From the NCBI GenBank assembly GCA_036620675.1, contig JAZHEE010000037.1: a stretch of 39,485 nt of DNA. One strand, written 5' to 3'. The position numbers and the translations under genes were made by a program. The stretch is from Jejubacter sp036620675 (GTDB lineage: Bacteria; Pseudomonadota; Gammaproteobacteria; Enterobacterales; Enterobacteriaceae). Under the pieces are notes generated by a model. The model did no database searches and was not told where the DNA came from. It saw only the letters and a list, made by a program, of their open reading frames with translations. How positions within the stretch are numbered: position 1 is the stretch's first letter; each line of letters starts with the position of its first letter. Below are positions 5,744 through 14,779 of the stretch, piece by piece.

Positions 5744-5834
5744 CTCTCCGCGAGAGAACTTTCTTTTCGGGGAAGAAAAAACTTCCCCTGATTATTTAAG
5801 ACGATGTTTTTACAGGAAGCACTCTGCTTTCTGT
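5744..5834 (+). promoter_or_regulatory. traA leader with three hairpins
   Basis: Three stem-loops follow one another: CTCTC-cgc-GAGAG (5744-5756), GGGGAAG-a6-CTTCCCC (5769-5788) and ACAGGAAGCA-ctc-TGCTTTCTGT (5812-5834, one G-T pair). The middle one resembles a weak terminator without a proper T-run. They may stabilise the abundant pilin mRNA or be targets of the NusG-like antiterminator. Confidence 0.5.
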
Positions 5835-5872
5835 AACAACCTTGTTTTTATCACAACGAAAGGAAATCAATA

Positions 5873-6208
5873 ATGGAAGTTTCTGTAAATAAAAGCAGTG
5901 CTGTATCTTTTCTTAACAATAACGTGTCCCGTAAGAGGATGATGCATCTGATGGTTTTGTTTGCACTGGCCTCTGCATTGTTCCTTGCAATGATGCATGG
6001 TTGCTGGGCTGATGATGACCTTCTCAAGGTGGGTGATACCACAGTCAAAGCCACTTTCGGTAAAGATTCATCCCTGATGACGTGGCTTTTGATTGGTGAG
6101 GTGGTAATGGCTATCCTGGGTTATGTTGCAACCAAAAACTTCAAGATCCTGGGCGGCATTATCGTTCTTTCCGTTTTTATTAACGTGGCGTTCGCCATCA
6201 TCGGATAA
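5873..6208 (+). CDS. traA: TraA, F-type propilin, 111 aa
   Basis: This is the pilus subunit precursor. A long leader ends in a hydrophobic segment and a signal-peptidase site after G-C-W-A (residue 46), leaving about 65 residues, close to the 70 of F pilin. The mature start holds D-T-T-V-K-A-T-F-G-K-D-S-S, almost as in F (N-T-T-V-K-A-T-F-G-K-D-S-S), followed by two hydrophobic segments split by a short basic turn (T-K-N-F-K). AAAGGAAA precedes the ATG. No traQ (pilin chaperone) or traX (N-acetylase) is seen in the window; the mature N-terminus is Asp rather than Ala, so acetylation as in F seems unlikely. First structural gene of the tra operon. Confidence 0.95.
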   Translation: MEVSVNKSSAVSFLNNNVSRKRMMHLMVLFALASALFLAMMHGCWADDDLLKVGDTTVKATFGKDSSLMTWLLIGEVVMAILGYVATKNFKILGGIIVLSVFINVAFAIIG

Positions 6209-6217
6209 AGGAAGGTT

Positions 6218-6529
6218 ATGATGGAATCGGGAGATGAACTGAAAAAGTATCGTTTCCCGAAAACGTTAGGGGATCAGATGCGAATAATCGGCATGCCACT
6301 GGATGAGTTTATTCCAACTGTTCCCCCGTTCCTCATTTCAATCTACTACAAACACGCATTAGGTGGGCTGATTTATGGCATCACCATGTGGCTGTTTATT
6401 CGCTGGCTGAAAAGAGGGCGGGGGAGCATGTGGCTTTATAATATGCTCTACTGGTATTTACCAACAGAGCTGTTCCGCGTCGTTTATAAAGTCATACCTG
6501 ATTCCAGTTTTCGGAAATGGATAAAATAA
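6218..6529 (+). CDS. traL: TraL, pilus assembly protein, 103 aa
   Basis: TraL is a small inner-membrane protein of the F-type secretion channel, related to VirB3. The sequence holds the characteristic Y-R-F-P-K-T-L near the start and a hydrophobic region (about 45-70). It is slightly longer than the F protein (91 aa). It follows traA by 9 bp and has GGAAGG upstream; two consecutive ATG codons (6218, 6221) leave the exact start open by one residue. Confidence 0.9.
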   Translation: MMESGDELKKYRFPKTLGDQMRIIGMPLDEFIPTVPPFLISIYYKHALGGLIYGITMWLFIRWLKRGRGSMWLYNMLYWYLPTELFRVVYKVIPDSSFRKWIK

Positions 6530-6541
6530 CAGGCGGTAATT

Positions 6542-7111
6542 ATGTCCGTTAAGGCTCAAATTTCCGGTAATAAGGTCGTTGGCTACATTATTGTCGGATT
6601 GTTGTTTTTCCTTGCGCTTTCACTTACCAGCAATATTTATCTGGAGGTTACAAACAGGGCGCTGGTTAACAAGCGTGAAAAAATTGTCGTACCGATGGCA
6701 TTTGATGCACCGTTCATCGTGTCGGAGAGTGAGGCCAGTGCGCCTTATCTTCAGATGATGGCGCTTTCATTTCTCTCACTGCGACTGAATGTCTCTCCTG
6801 AAACGGTTGATATGAATCACGGTTTCCTTTTGTCCTATGTTCGTGCCGAATCCCGCGAAAAATTTGCGCCAGTGCTGGCCGCTGAAGCTAAACGGATTAA
6901 GGAAAACGCAGTCACATCTGCGTTTTATCAGACCGCTATCAAAGTTTACCCGTCTGCAAGCATTGTTGATATTCGTGGTGTGCTGAAAACATGGATAGGT
7001 AACAGCAAGCCGCTGGAGGAGATCAAACATTACAGGCTGCAACTCAGCTATCGGGCCGGTGTTACCAGCATTGAGAAATTTGTGGAGGTGGACGATGCGA
7101 AAGCGAAATAG
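6542..7111 (+). CDS. traE: TraE, VirB5/8-like assembly protein, 189 aa
   Basis: TraE belongs to the F-type channel in the inner membrane and periplasm, counterpart of VirB8. One N-terminal transmembrane segment (about residues 12-31) precedes a periplasmic domain. Length (189) equals that of F TraE (188). The order traA-traL-traE-traK is exactly as in F. Its 3' end overlaps the start of traK by 17 bp, implying coupled translation. Confidence 0.92.
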   Translation: MSVKAQISGNKVVGYIIVGLLFFLALSLTSNIYLEVTNRALVNKREKIVVPMAFDAPFIVSESEASAPYLQMMALSFLSLRLNVSPETVDMNHGFLLSYVRAESREKFAPVLAAEAKRIKENAVTSAFYQTAIKVYPSASIVDIRGVLKTWIGNSKPLEEIKHYRLQLSYRAGVTSIEKFVEVDDAKAK

Positions 7112-7826
7112 CGTTATCCTGATGCCCGGCCTGTTGTGCCTGATGGCTGTTAATACTGTATTTGCCAGCACCGGCCCGGCAGAGCTTCGCGGTGAGAACG
7201 GCAGTACTTTCACCGTGTCTGTCAGCAGGGACAGCGCTAACGTATTGATGGTTCAGGGGGACAGAATCACTGCCTTAACCAGTAAGGAAAGCGATGTGCC
7301 AGATCCGGAGAAAACCGGAAACGGTGCTGTGATGTTCAGCGTTGCAACTGATAAACCTTTTACCTTCGTCGTCGAGACGGAATCCGGTCAGGTATTTTCT
7401 GTCAGGGCCACGCCGGTTAAAGGACAGGGCAAAGTATACCGTATTTCACCACTCAGCCCTGTGGTTCATTCGTCAACTAAAGCCTGGGAAAAAGAGACTC
7501 CCTATGAATCCCTTCTGCTTGCCCTCAACAAAGGTGTACTTACCGGGGTCATGCCTGATGGCTATTCACTGGTTGATAATCAGGAGCGGGATACTCGTCT
7601 GTCAGCACCGGTCAGTGCAAAACGCCTTCAGGTATGGGATGGCGGTAATCTTCGGATTGAAAAATACCGCCTGACTAACCCTAATACCTGGGGACTCACG
7701 CTTAATGAACATGACTATGCAGGGCATGGAGTCCGGTCAGTCATGTTCTGGCCCCGTTCTGCCGTATTACCTGCCGGAGCAACGGTTTCGCTTTATCTGA
7801 TCCGTGACCTGGAGGTGAGTCAGTGA
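7095..7826 (+). CDS. traK: TraK, periplasmic secretin-like protein, 243 aa
   Basis: TraK is the VirB9 counterpart. Together with TraV and TraB it forms the outer-membrane core of the channel. A Sec signal peptide ends near V-F-A, with mature protein starting about residue 25. Length matches F (242). I start at 7095, which has GGAGGTG four bases upstream; a longer frame would begin inside traE. The stop overlaps the GTG start of traB (GTGA). Confidence 0.92.
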   Translation: MRKRNSVILMPGLLCLMAVNTVFASTGPAELRGENGSTFTVSVSRDSANVLMVQGDRITALTSKESDVPDPEKTGNGAVMFSVATDKPFTFVVETESGQVFSVRATPVKGQGKVYRISPLSPVVHSSTKAWEKETPYESLLLALNKGVLTGVMPDGYSLVDNQERDTRLSAPVSAKRLQVWDGGNLRIEKYRLTNPNTWGLTLNEHDYAGHGVRSVMFWPRSAVLPAGATVSLYLIRDLEVSQ

Positions 7827-9175
7827 AAAACGTCAACATTCAGGCCAAAAAGAAGCAGATAGCGATAGTGGTGGCCGTGGTTGTGCTGGGACTTTGCGGC
7901 GGCGGGGCTGCGTGGTATCTCACTGCGGCCAAAAGACAGGTTTCATCCCCGCCTCCGGGTGAACCTGCCCCGGATATGACGGGAGTGGTTAATGCCACTT
8001 TCGATGATAAGGTTCAGCAGAATGCCATAACGGAAGCACAGCGTGTCGGCAAAGAGGTAAACGAAAAATTTAAATCAATGGAGCGGGAAATTAAGGCGTT
8101 ATCAGATAATAACGCCAGTCTGCAAAAACAGCTTACCGACCTGCAACAAACCAACTCAGGCCTTGTCCAGGCAATGACCAGCAATAAAGGAGAGAGCAGT
8201 CAGGGTAATGCTGGCGCGGGTAATGCAGGTAAAGCTGATGCTGGTGATAATGCTGCCCCCCCTGCGCAGGGGGGGCAAAATAATTACCGGTACGATGGTA
8301 TGGGTTACGCCCCACCAGGGCAGATAATGGTCATGCCGCGTGAGAATGGTCTTCGCAGGCAGACGTTCAGTCAGGCCGTTCAGGAGCCTGCTTTTCACTT
8401 CCCCTATATCCCTTCCGGAAGTTATGCCGAATCAGTCGTGATAGAAGGGGCTGATGCCAATGCTGCCGTTACCGGTTCACAGAATACGTCTCCGATGCAG
8501 TTACGGTTAACAGGTAAAGTACAGATGCCTAATGACCGTGAGTTCGATCTTACCGGCTGCTTCGTCACGCTGGAGGCTTACGGGGATGTATCCAGTGAAC
8601 GTGCGGAGGTCAGGACGCGAAAACTGAGTTGTAATATCGGGAAAGACGTTATTGACCAGGAAATTAAAGGGCATGTTTCCTTTATGGGGAAAAACGGCAT
8701 TAAGGGTGAAGTGGTCATGCGTAACGGTAAGGTGCTTGGCTTTGCCTGGGGAGCCGGTTTTCTCAGCGGCATTGGCAAAGGTATTGAAAGTGCCGGGTCA
8801 ACTACCGTGGGAGTGGGAGCGACGGCTTCTCCGGGAGCCGGGGACATTATGAAAAGCGGTATAGGTGGAGGCACCAGTGAGGCGGCCAAAACGCTTTCTG
8901 AATATTATATAAAACGCGCTGAACAATATCATCCGGTCATTCCCATTGGTGCGGGTAATGAGGTCACACTGGTATTTAACGATGGATTCCAGATACAGAC
9001 TATTGCGGAGGCGTTAAAAGCGAAACAGAAAAAATCAGAGTCAGCACTGGAAAAAACAGCCAGCGCGGTAGGTCACGAAACGCAAAATACAATCAACGAT
9101 ATTAAAAAGTTTAAACTTGGCGATATTGTGTCTGCTGATGCCCTCAACGGCCCATTATCTGTTCCCGGAAAATAG
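7823..9175 (+). CDS. traB: TraB, VirB10-like core protein, 450 aa
   Basis: TraB spans the envelope and links the inner-membrane ATPase complex with the TraK/TraV ring. There is an N-terminal membrane segment (about 13-33), a short Pro-rich piece (P-P-P-G-E-P-A-P), a predicted coiled coil (about 60-115), a Gly/Asn/Ala-rich linker, then the conserved beta-domain. The GTG start overlaps the traK stop and has GGAGGTGA upstream. It is somewhat shorter than F TraB (475). F genes traP, trbD and trbG, which follow traB there, are absent. Confidence 0.93.
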   Translation: MKNVNIQAKKKQIAIVVAVVVLGLCGGGAAWYLTAAKRQVSSPPPGEPAPDMTGVVNATFDDKVQQNAITEAQRVGKEVNEKFKSMEREIKALSDNNASLQKQLTDLQQTNSGLVQAMTSNKGESSQGNAGAGNAGKADAGDNAAPPAQGGQNNYRYDGMGYAPPGQIMVMPRENGLRRQTFSQAVQEPAFHFPYIPSGSYAESVVIEGADANAAVTGSQNTSPMQLRLTGKVQMPNDREFDLTGCFVTLEAYGDVSSERAEVRTRKLSCNIGKDVIDQEIKGHVSFMGKNGIKGEVVMRNGKVLGFAWGAGFLSGIGKGIESAGSTTVGVGATASPGAGDIMKSGIGGGTSEAAKTLSEYYIKRAEQYHPVIPIGAGNEVTLVFNDGFQIQTIAEALKAKQKKSESALEKTASAVGHETQNTINDIKKFKLGDIVSADALNGPLSVPGK

Positions 9176-9185
9176 CGAGTAAATA

Positions 9186-9566
9186 ATGAATAAATTAATT
9201 ATGCCTTTACTGGCAGGTGTTGTGCTGCTTACAGGGTGTGCTGGTGCTAAATCAGACTTCGAATGTAATGCCACCTCCAGTGACAGTTGTATGACCATTG
9301 ATGCTGCGAACAATATGGCCCGTCAGAAGGCTAAGGCGGCAGCAGTAAAGCCGGGTGCGGCGTCGTTGCCCGTCCTGGCTAAACCTGCCGGTGCGGGCGT
9401 TCCTCTTACCCGTTCGGCGCAGGGGGGCGCGTTTCTTCGTTCTCCAGTGAGAACACCAGAAGCGACAGCGAAAGTATGGGTCGCGCCCTGGGTTGATGGT
9501 CAGGATAATTTCCATGAGCCGGGGCTGCTGTCATTTGTCGTTAAACCAGGAGAATGGCGCCAGTGA
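9186..9566 (+). CDS. traV: TraV, outer-membrane lipoprotein, 126 aa
   Basis: TraV anchors the core complex to the outer membrane, as VirB7 does. The signal peptide ends in a lipobox L-T-G-C with lipidated Cys at residue 18. Further Cys residues (E-C-N, S-C-M) follow, as in F TraV. It is shorter than the F protein (171 aa), losing part of the Ala/Pro-rich tail. Its end overlaps the beginning of traC; traR, which lies between them in F, is missing. Confidence 0.9.
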   Translation: MNKLIMPLLAGVVLLTGCAGAKSDFECNATSSDSCMTIDAANNMARQKAKAAAVKPGAASLPVLAKPAGAGVPLTRSAQGGAFLRSPVRTPEATAKVWVAPWVDGQDNFHEPGLLSFVVKPGEWRQ

Positions 9567-12157
9567 GTAATTTAGATATTTTCACTCAGACTATTTCCCG
9601 GATTCAGAATGCGATTAAATCGCCTGGTGGTGTTTCTGATGCTAACCGTTCTCTGGGCAATCTGACCTACCCTCAGCTATCAAATCTGCTTCCCTACCGG
9701 GAATTTGATGATGAAACCGGACTGTTTATCAATAAAAGTACAGCAGGATTTTTACTGAAGGCGGTGCCGCTCATTGGGGCCAACAAGCATATTGTGGATG
9801 TGCTGAATGATCTGGTTAAAAGTAAACTCCCCCGCAAAACACCTGTCAGCTTCCATCTGGTATCGAGCCAGGTCATCGGAGACGAACTGGATTATGGCCT
9901 GTCGGATTTTGCCTGGCAGGGCAAGCAGGCTGATAAATTTAACGCTGTCACCCGGGCCTATTATCAGCAGGCTGCCCGTAACAGTTTTCGCACCCCAACT
10001 GGGCTGCCACTGACGCTACGTAATTACACGCTTTATATTGCTTGTGCGGTAAAAAAGAAAAGTAACCGTGCTTCCACCATGACCAGCCTTTCTCACCTGA
10101 TGAAAGTTGTCCGGGCAACGCTTGATTCCGCGAAACTGAATACTGAAGTTGTTAACCGGGAAGGGCTGGTCAGTCTTGTCAGTGGTCTGGTGAACTTTCG
10201 CTGCGATCAGCTTTTCCGGCCGGAAGTCAAAGTGAATGAGTATGATGACCTCCATTTTCAGTGCGTTGAGAATGGTATTGATTTTGATGTTTACCCTGAA
10301 AAACTGATCGTTACATTGCCGGATAAAGCGGGCAGCGTAAAAACGTCCCGCGTCATGAATTTTATGCTTGATGACAACCCCGACCTGTTTCTGCTGTGGC
10401 AGGGAGGGGACAATATCAGCAATCTGCTGAATCCAGATTTGAGCATACCTTTTCCCTTTGTCCTCACATTTACCGTTGAAGCGGAAGATCAGGTTGCGGC
10501 ACAGGGGGAGGCTAACCGTAAGTTTCTCGATCTGGACAGCAAATCCAAAGGTTCGCTGGCAAAACTTCTGCCGAATCTGATCAACCAGCGCAACGAATGG
10601 GAATCAGTTCGTAGCCGTCTTTTGTCAAATGAAAGTTGCCTGGTCAGGCATTACTTCAATATTACGGTTTTTTGCCGTGATGATGACAGTGAAGCGCTGA
10701 CCTGCGAGCAAAAGGTGATTAACACCTTTAAGAAAAATGGACTTGAACTTTGTGCCCCACACTATATGCAACACCGTAATTGGATGTCGATGTTGCCATT
10801 TATGGTTCACGAGGGGCTATGGAGCGATCTGAAGGTTTCCGGCGCCACTAACCGGTGTGAAAGTATTCAGGCCGTTAACCTTATGCCAGTGATTGCTGAC
10901 AACCGCCTGTGCCAGAAGGGACTTCTGGCACCGAGCTACCGCAATCAGCTTGCCTTTCTGGATATATTTGGTGAAGGCATGGGGAATACCAACTACAACA
11001 TGGGCGTTACCGGCACATCGGGAGCGGGTAAAACCGGTCTGGTGCAGCCTATCTTACGCAGCGTACTGGACAGCGGCGGTCTGGTCTGGGTGTTCGATAT
11101 GGGCGATGGCTATAAGTCGTTCTGTGAGAACATGGGCGGGACTTACATTGATGCCTCGTCACTGTCGTTTAACCCCTTCGCTAACGTCACGGATATTACC
11201 CGCTCCGGTGAGCGTATCCGCGATCAGTTGTCTGTGCTGGCAAGCCCGGACGGAAACCTCGATGAAATCCACGAAGATCTGCTGCTCGAAGGTGTGATGT
11301 ATGCCTGGGAGACAAAGGGGAATGCGGCACATATTGATGATGTGGTGACGTTCCTGAAAGGGGCTGTGCTTCAGGCAAGAAAGGACGGGGCAGACAGTAT
11401 CGCCCGCCGCTTTGATGAAATTATCAAACTGCTGGGGAAATACTGTGCGGGCGGTATTTATGCCGATTACTTCAACAGTGATAAGCCCTCGCTTCAGGAA
11501 GATGCCCGGATGATTGTCCTTGAGATGGGGAGCCTGCAGGAAAGACCCGCTCTGCTCGTTGCGGTGATGTTTTCGCTCATCATTTATATCGAAGACAAAA
11601 TGTATCGTTCGCCGCGTAACCTGAAAAAGTGTTGCGCTATTGATGAAGGCTGGAAGCTGCTTAATTTCAAAAATCAGAAGGTTGGTTCATTTATTGAAAC
11701 AGGTTATCGCACCGTGCGTCGCCATAACGGCTCTTTCATCACCATCACACAGAACATTAAAGACTTTGATTCACCCGATGCCTCTTCAGCCGCAAAAGCG
11801 GCCTGGGGTAACTCTGCTTTCAAGGTGGTTGCTAAACAGGATACCACTGAGTTCAAGACTTACTGTGAACGTAACCCCAGCCAGTTCAGAGACTATGAGC
11901 GCCAGATTATCGAGGGTTTCGGGGATGCGAAAGATCAGTGGTTTTCGTCATTTATGCTGCGTATCGGGGCTGTCAGTTCCTTCCATCGTCTGTTCGTTGA
12001 TCCCCTGAGCCGTGCCATGTTTTCTTCCCGTGGTGGCGATTTTGAGTTTATCCAGGAAAAACGGGCGCAGGGATGGGATATCCATGATGCGGTATATGAA
12101 CTGGCAAAACTCAACTATCCGGACGAAATGGAGGAGCTTGAAGCATGGGAAATCTGA
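9563..12157 (+). CDS. traC: TraC, VirB4-type assembly ATPase, 864 aa
   Basis: TraC is the ATPase that powers pilus assembly. Walker A is G-T-S-G-A-G-K-T (residues 484-491) and Walker B includes A-I-D-E-G (D694, E695). Long stretches match F TraC, for example N-L-M-P, L-L-A-P-(S/T)-Y-R-N-Q-L-A-F and Q-W-F-S-S-F. An AGGAG site at 9548 sits one base from an ATG at 9554 but ten from the GTG at 9563; the GTG gives an N-terminus aligning with F TraC, so I prefer it. The ATG start would add three residues. The gene overlaps traV upstream and trbI downstream. Confidence 0.95.
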   Translation: MSNLDIFTQTISRIQNAIKSPGGVSDANRSLGNLTYPQLSNLLPYREFDDETGLFINKSTAGFLLKAVPLIGANKHIVDVLNDLVKSKLPRKTPVSFHLVSSQVIGDELDYGLSDFAWQGKQADKFNAVTRAYYQQAARNSFRTPTGLPLTLRNYTLYIACAVKKKSNRASTMTSLSHLMKVVRATLDSAKLNTEVVNREGLVSLVSGLVNFRCDQLFRPEVKVNEYDDLHFQCVENGIDFDVYPEKLIVTLPDKAGSVKTSRVMNFMLDDNPDLFLLWQGGDNISNLLNPDLSIPFPFVLTFTVEAEDQVAAQGEANRKFLDLDSKSKGSLAKLLPNLINQRNEWESVRSRLLSNESCLVRHYFNITVFCRDDDSEALTCEQKVINTFKKNGLELCAPHYMQHRNWMSMLPFMVHEGLWSDLKVSGATNRCESIQAVNLMPVIADNRLCQKGLLAPSYRNQLAFLDIFGEGMGNTNYNMGVTGTSGAGKTGLVQPILRSVLDSGGLVWVFDMGDGYKSFCENMGGTYIDASSLSFNPFANVTDITRSGERIRDQLSVLASPDGNLDEIHEDLLLEGVMYAWETKGNAAHIDDVVTFLKGAVLQARKDGADSIARRFDEIIKLLGKYCAGGIYADYFNSDKPSLQEDARMIVLEMGSLQERPALLVAVMFSLIIYIEDKMYRSPRNLKKCCAIDEGWKLLNFKNQKVGSFIETGYRTVRRHNGSFITITQNIKDFDSPDASSAAKAAWGNSAFKVVAKQDTTEFKTYCERNPSQFRDYERQIIEGFGDAKDQWFSSFMLRIGAVSSFHRLFVDPLSRAMFSSRGGDFEFIQEKRAQGWDIHDAVYELAKLNYPDEMEELEAWEI

Positions 12158-12549
12158 GCAGTAATGATATCCGTCGCGGTATTGTGGCCCCGGCCAGACG
12201 CCGGATACGCCACCGGGGCCGTTCTCTTTTGCTGGCCGTGGCGCTGATTGCAGTGAATGCCGGTATTTCGGCGCTGATGGTTGAGTGGCGAACGCCTGAC
12301 GTGGTGACGTTCGATATGAAAGGGACGATAGACCGGTTCATGGATCAGTCTTCCCGTAAAAATCTTGATGAAGCGACCAGCCGCGCCCTGACCGAACGCT
12401 TTACCTCAAACCTTAACCGCAGCATCGAGGACTGGCAGGCATCACACCGCGCACTGATTCTGGTCACGCCTGCTGTGGTCAGTGGGGCCAGAGATATCAC
12501 CCGCGATGTTCAGCAGGACGTGGCCCGGAAAATGCAGGCAGGGCAATGA
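12145..12549 (+). CDS. trbI: TrbI, pilus retraction-related protein, 134 aa
   Basis: A single-pass inner-membrane protein with a basic N-terminus, one membrane segment (about 27-46) and a periplasmic domain. In F, TrbI affects pilus length and retraction. Size (134) and place between traC and traW agree with F (128). It overlaps traC by 13 bp and traW by 4 bp. Confidence 0.9.
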   Translation: MGNLSSNDIRRGIVAPARRRIRHRGRSLLLAVALIAVNAGISALMVEWRTPDVVTFDMKGTIDRFMDQSSRKNLDEATSRALTERFTSNLNRSIEDWQASHRALILVTPAVVSGARDITRDVQQDVARKMQAGQ

Positions 12550-13175
12550 TGAAAAAGTCACTTCTTCTGATACTGGCAATAGCATGCAGCGCCGGTGCTA
12601 AAGACCTGGGAACATGGGGCGACCTCTATCCCATTCAGGAACAGGATATGCTGACGTTCATTCAGCAGCGGCTTAAATCGATGGAGGCAGATGGTTCACT
12701 TGCCCGTGAACAGAAAGCCGTCCAGGAGCGCGTAAAAGCGCATATTCTCAGGCCACCTCCGGTAACGGGGCTTCGTTTAGCCGATAAAAGCGAAACCCAC
12801 TATATCGACCCCACGTTTACCGTTGATAAAGACATTGCTGATGGTAAGGGCGTGGTTTTCGCGCATAAAGGGGACAAAATCAATCCACTGGAGCATGTGC
12901 CATTCCGGGAAACCCTTTACTTTATCGACGGTGACGATAAACGTCAGATTGACTGGATGAAACAGCAGAAGCCGGACACGGTGATTAGTAAAATTGTCCT
13001 GGTGAACGGCAACATTAAAACCAGCGGGGAAAGCCTTGACGCTCAGGTTTACTTTGATCAGAACGGCACGTTAAGCCGCAAGTTTCAGCTTGACGCCGTT
13101 CCGGCCAGAGTCACCGTTGCTGCTGACGGTAAACGTCTGCGGGTAGATACGTTTGCGATGGAGGGCGGAAAGTGA
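12546..13175 (+). CDS. traW: TraW, periplasmic assembly protein, 209 aa
   Basis: TraW works with TrbC and TraU in extending the pilus. It has an N-terminal signal peptide ending near S-A-G-A-K, then a conserved D-L-G-T-W-G-D-L-Y-P-I start of the mature part that is typical of the family. Length is the same as in F (210). It is coupled by 4-bp overlaps to trbI and traU. Confidence 0.93.
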   Translation: MMKKSLLLILAIACSAGAKDLGTWGDLYPIQEQDMLTFIQQRLKSMEADGSLAREQKAVQERVKAHILRPPPVTGLRLADKSETHYIDPTFTVDKDIADGKGVVFAHKGDKINPLEHVPFRETLYFIDGDDKRQIDWMKQQKPDTVISKIVLVNGNIKTSGESLDAQVYFDQNGTLSRKFQLDAVPARVTVAADGKRLRVDTFAMEGGK

Positions 13176-14158
13176 GATTACCAACAGCCCTTATAATGCT
13201 GTGCGCTGTGCTGTTTCTGCCAGGCAGAGCCAGCGCGTCAGCCGCCGCCTGCGATGGTCATTTTGTCAATCCGATCACCGATATCTGCTGGGAATGCCTG
13301 TTTCCGATAACCATCGGCAGCATACCGGTTGCGCCGGGCAATGTTGCTGATACCGAAAACCCGGCCAGCCCGATACAGATATGTCCTATGGGTGTGTTTT
13401 ACCGTATCGGGCTGGCGATAGGCTTCTGGGAGCCTATGGCGATCACTGATGTCACCCGTTCACCTTTTTGCCTGGTCAATATGGGCGGTATTAAGCTGGA
13501 TATCGGTAAAGTTGGCCTGGGAGTGGGGGAGCAGGAAAATAATGACGTGCCAAACGTGTTTTATCACGTCCACTGGTACAAATACCCGCTGATAGCCTGG
13601 CTGAACATTATTACGTCTGTAGGTTGTTTGCAGGGCGGGGACATGGATATCGGGTATCTGACCGAGCTTGATCCGATGTGGAATGACGATCAGCTGTCTC
13701 TCATTATTAACCCTGAAGCGGCGTTGTTCGGTAACGTTATTGCACAGGGAGCCTGTGCCGCAGATGCCGCCGCCAGTCTGGTGAAGCCCGTCGATGCGCT
13801 GTTCTGGTGTGCCGGAAGTCACGGCTCGCTGTATCCGTTTACCGGTACAGTCACCAATGAATACAGCCCTGCGCAGTCGTCGGTGCTGCTTTCCGAGCGA
13901 ATGGCCTTCAAGCTGCACCGCGAAGGTCTGGTGATGGAGAGCGTGGGGGCAGATACAGCGGTATGTTTCGAATACCCTTCGCCCATCATCCCCAAAAGCC
14001 GCTGGCGATATCAGATGGTGAATACCTTACCCGACCCGCTGGCCTGCCACCCTTTCGGGCAGAGCACGCTGACCTGGCAGACAGGACATCTCACCCCCAA
14101 CGACAAGAAAAACTACGGTTATTTAATGTGGCGTAAGCGTAACTGCGTCTTTCTCTGA
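13172..14158 (+). CDS. traU: TraU, periplasmic mating protein, 328 aa
   Basis: TraU is a Cys-rich periplasmic protein required for efficient DNA transfer. There is a signal peptide (about residues 1-24) and many cysteines that probably form disulfides with help from TrbB/DsbA. Length (328) equals F (330). It starts with GTG overlapping the traW stop and carries the typical C-x-G-x-F-V-N-P-I-T-D-I-C-W start of the mature protein. Confidence 0.94.
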   Translation: MRLPTALIMLCAVLFLPGRASASAAACDGHFVNPITDICWECLFPITIGSIPVAPGNVADTENPASPIQICPMGVFYRIGLAIGFWEPMAITDVTRSPFCLVNMGGIKLDIGKVGLGVGEQENNDVPNVFYHVHWYKYPLIAWLNIITSVGCLQGGDMDIGYLTELDPMWNDDQLSLIINPEAALFGNVIAQGACAADAAASLVKPVDALFWCAGSHGSLYPFTGTVTNEYSPAQSSVLLSERMAFKLHREGLVMESVGADTAVCFEYPSPIIPKSRWRYQMVNTLPDPLACHPFGQSTLTWQTGHLTPNDKKNYGYLMWRKRNCVFL

Positions 14159-14170
14159 ACAGGAGTATTA

Positions 14171-14779
14171 ATGATGAAATGCCTGCCTGTATTATTGATG
14201 GCGGTTTTCCCCTGCCTGTCTCATGCCGGAACTGTATCAGAAGACAGGGACTTTATTGAGCGGATGCAGTCGGCTGAAGCTCAGACTCAGAAAATGGAGG
14301 TGTCGGACTTTATTAAGCAATTAAAAAATAATGGTGTATCCAGGGAGAATATGGATTTCATCAATAATCTCCAGCATAAGCAGCAGATGCAATATCAGTC
14401 TGCACAAAAACCACAACCGGCCATTCAGTATTTTGTGTCATTTTCTATCCCCCGAAATGGCCTTGCCACTATGCTGAATAACGCCGCTCAGTTTGCTGTT
14501 CCGGTAAATATTCGCGGGATGATTAATAATGATTTCCGTCAGACGGCGAATACTATTTTTGAAATGACAAAGGGCAGTAATAAAGGCGGCGTTCAGATAA
14601 ACCCCAAAGCCTTCCGGCAGTACGGGATAACCGCCGTTCCGGCACTGGTTGTGACGTGCGGAGACACGTTTGATCGCGTATCCGGCGATATCCGCATTGA
14701 TGGTCTGCTGCGCAAGGTTGCTGAAGGTGGGGACTGTGCTGATGTGGCGAGGGCTGCACTGAAGGAGGCCACACAATGA
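14171..14779 (+). CDS. trbC: TrbC, periplasmic assembly protein, 202 aa
   Basis: TrbC pairs with TraW in pilus assembly. After a signal peptide ending at S-H-A comes a charged helical region, then the conserved domain (about residues 80-190, containing F-V-S-F-S-I-P). Its thioredoxin-like half contains T-A-V-P-A-L-V-V. Size matches F TrbC (212). It follows traU by 12 bp and overlaps traN by 4 bp. Confidence 0.92.
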   Translation: MMKCLPVLLMAVFPCLSHAGTVSEDRDFIERMQSAEAQTQKMEVSDFIKQLKNNGVSRENMDFINNLQHKQQMQYQSAQKPQPAIQYFVSFSIPRNGLATMLNNAAQFAVPVNIRGMINNDFRQTANTIFEMTKGSNKGGVQINPKAFRQYGITAVPALVVTCGDTFDRVSGDIRIDGLLRKVAEGGDCADVARAALKEATQ

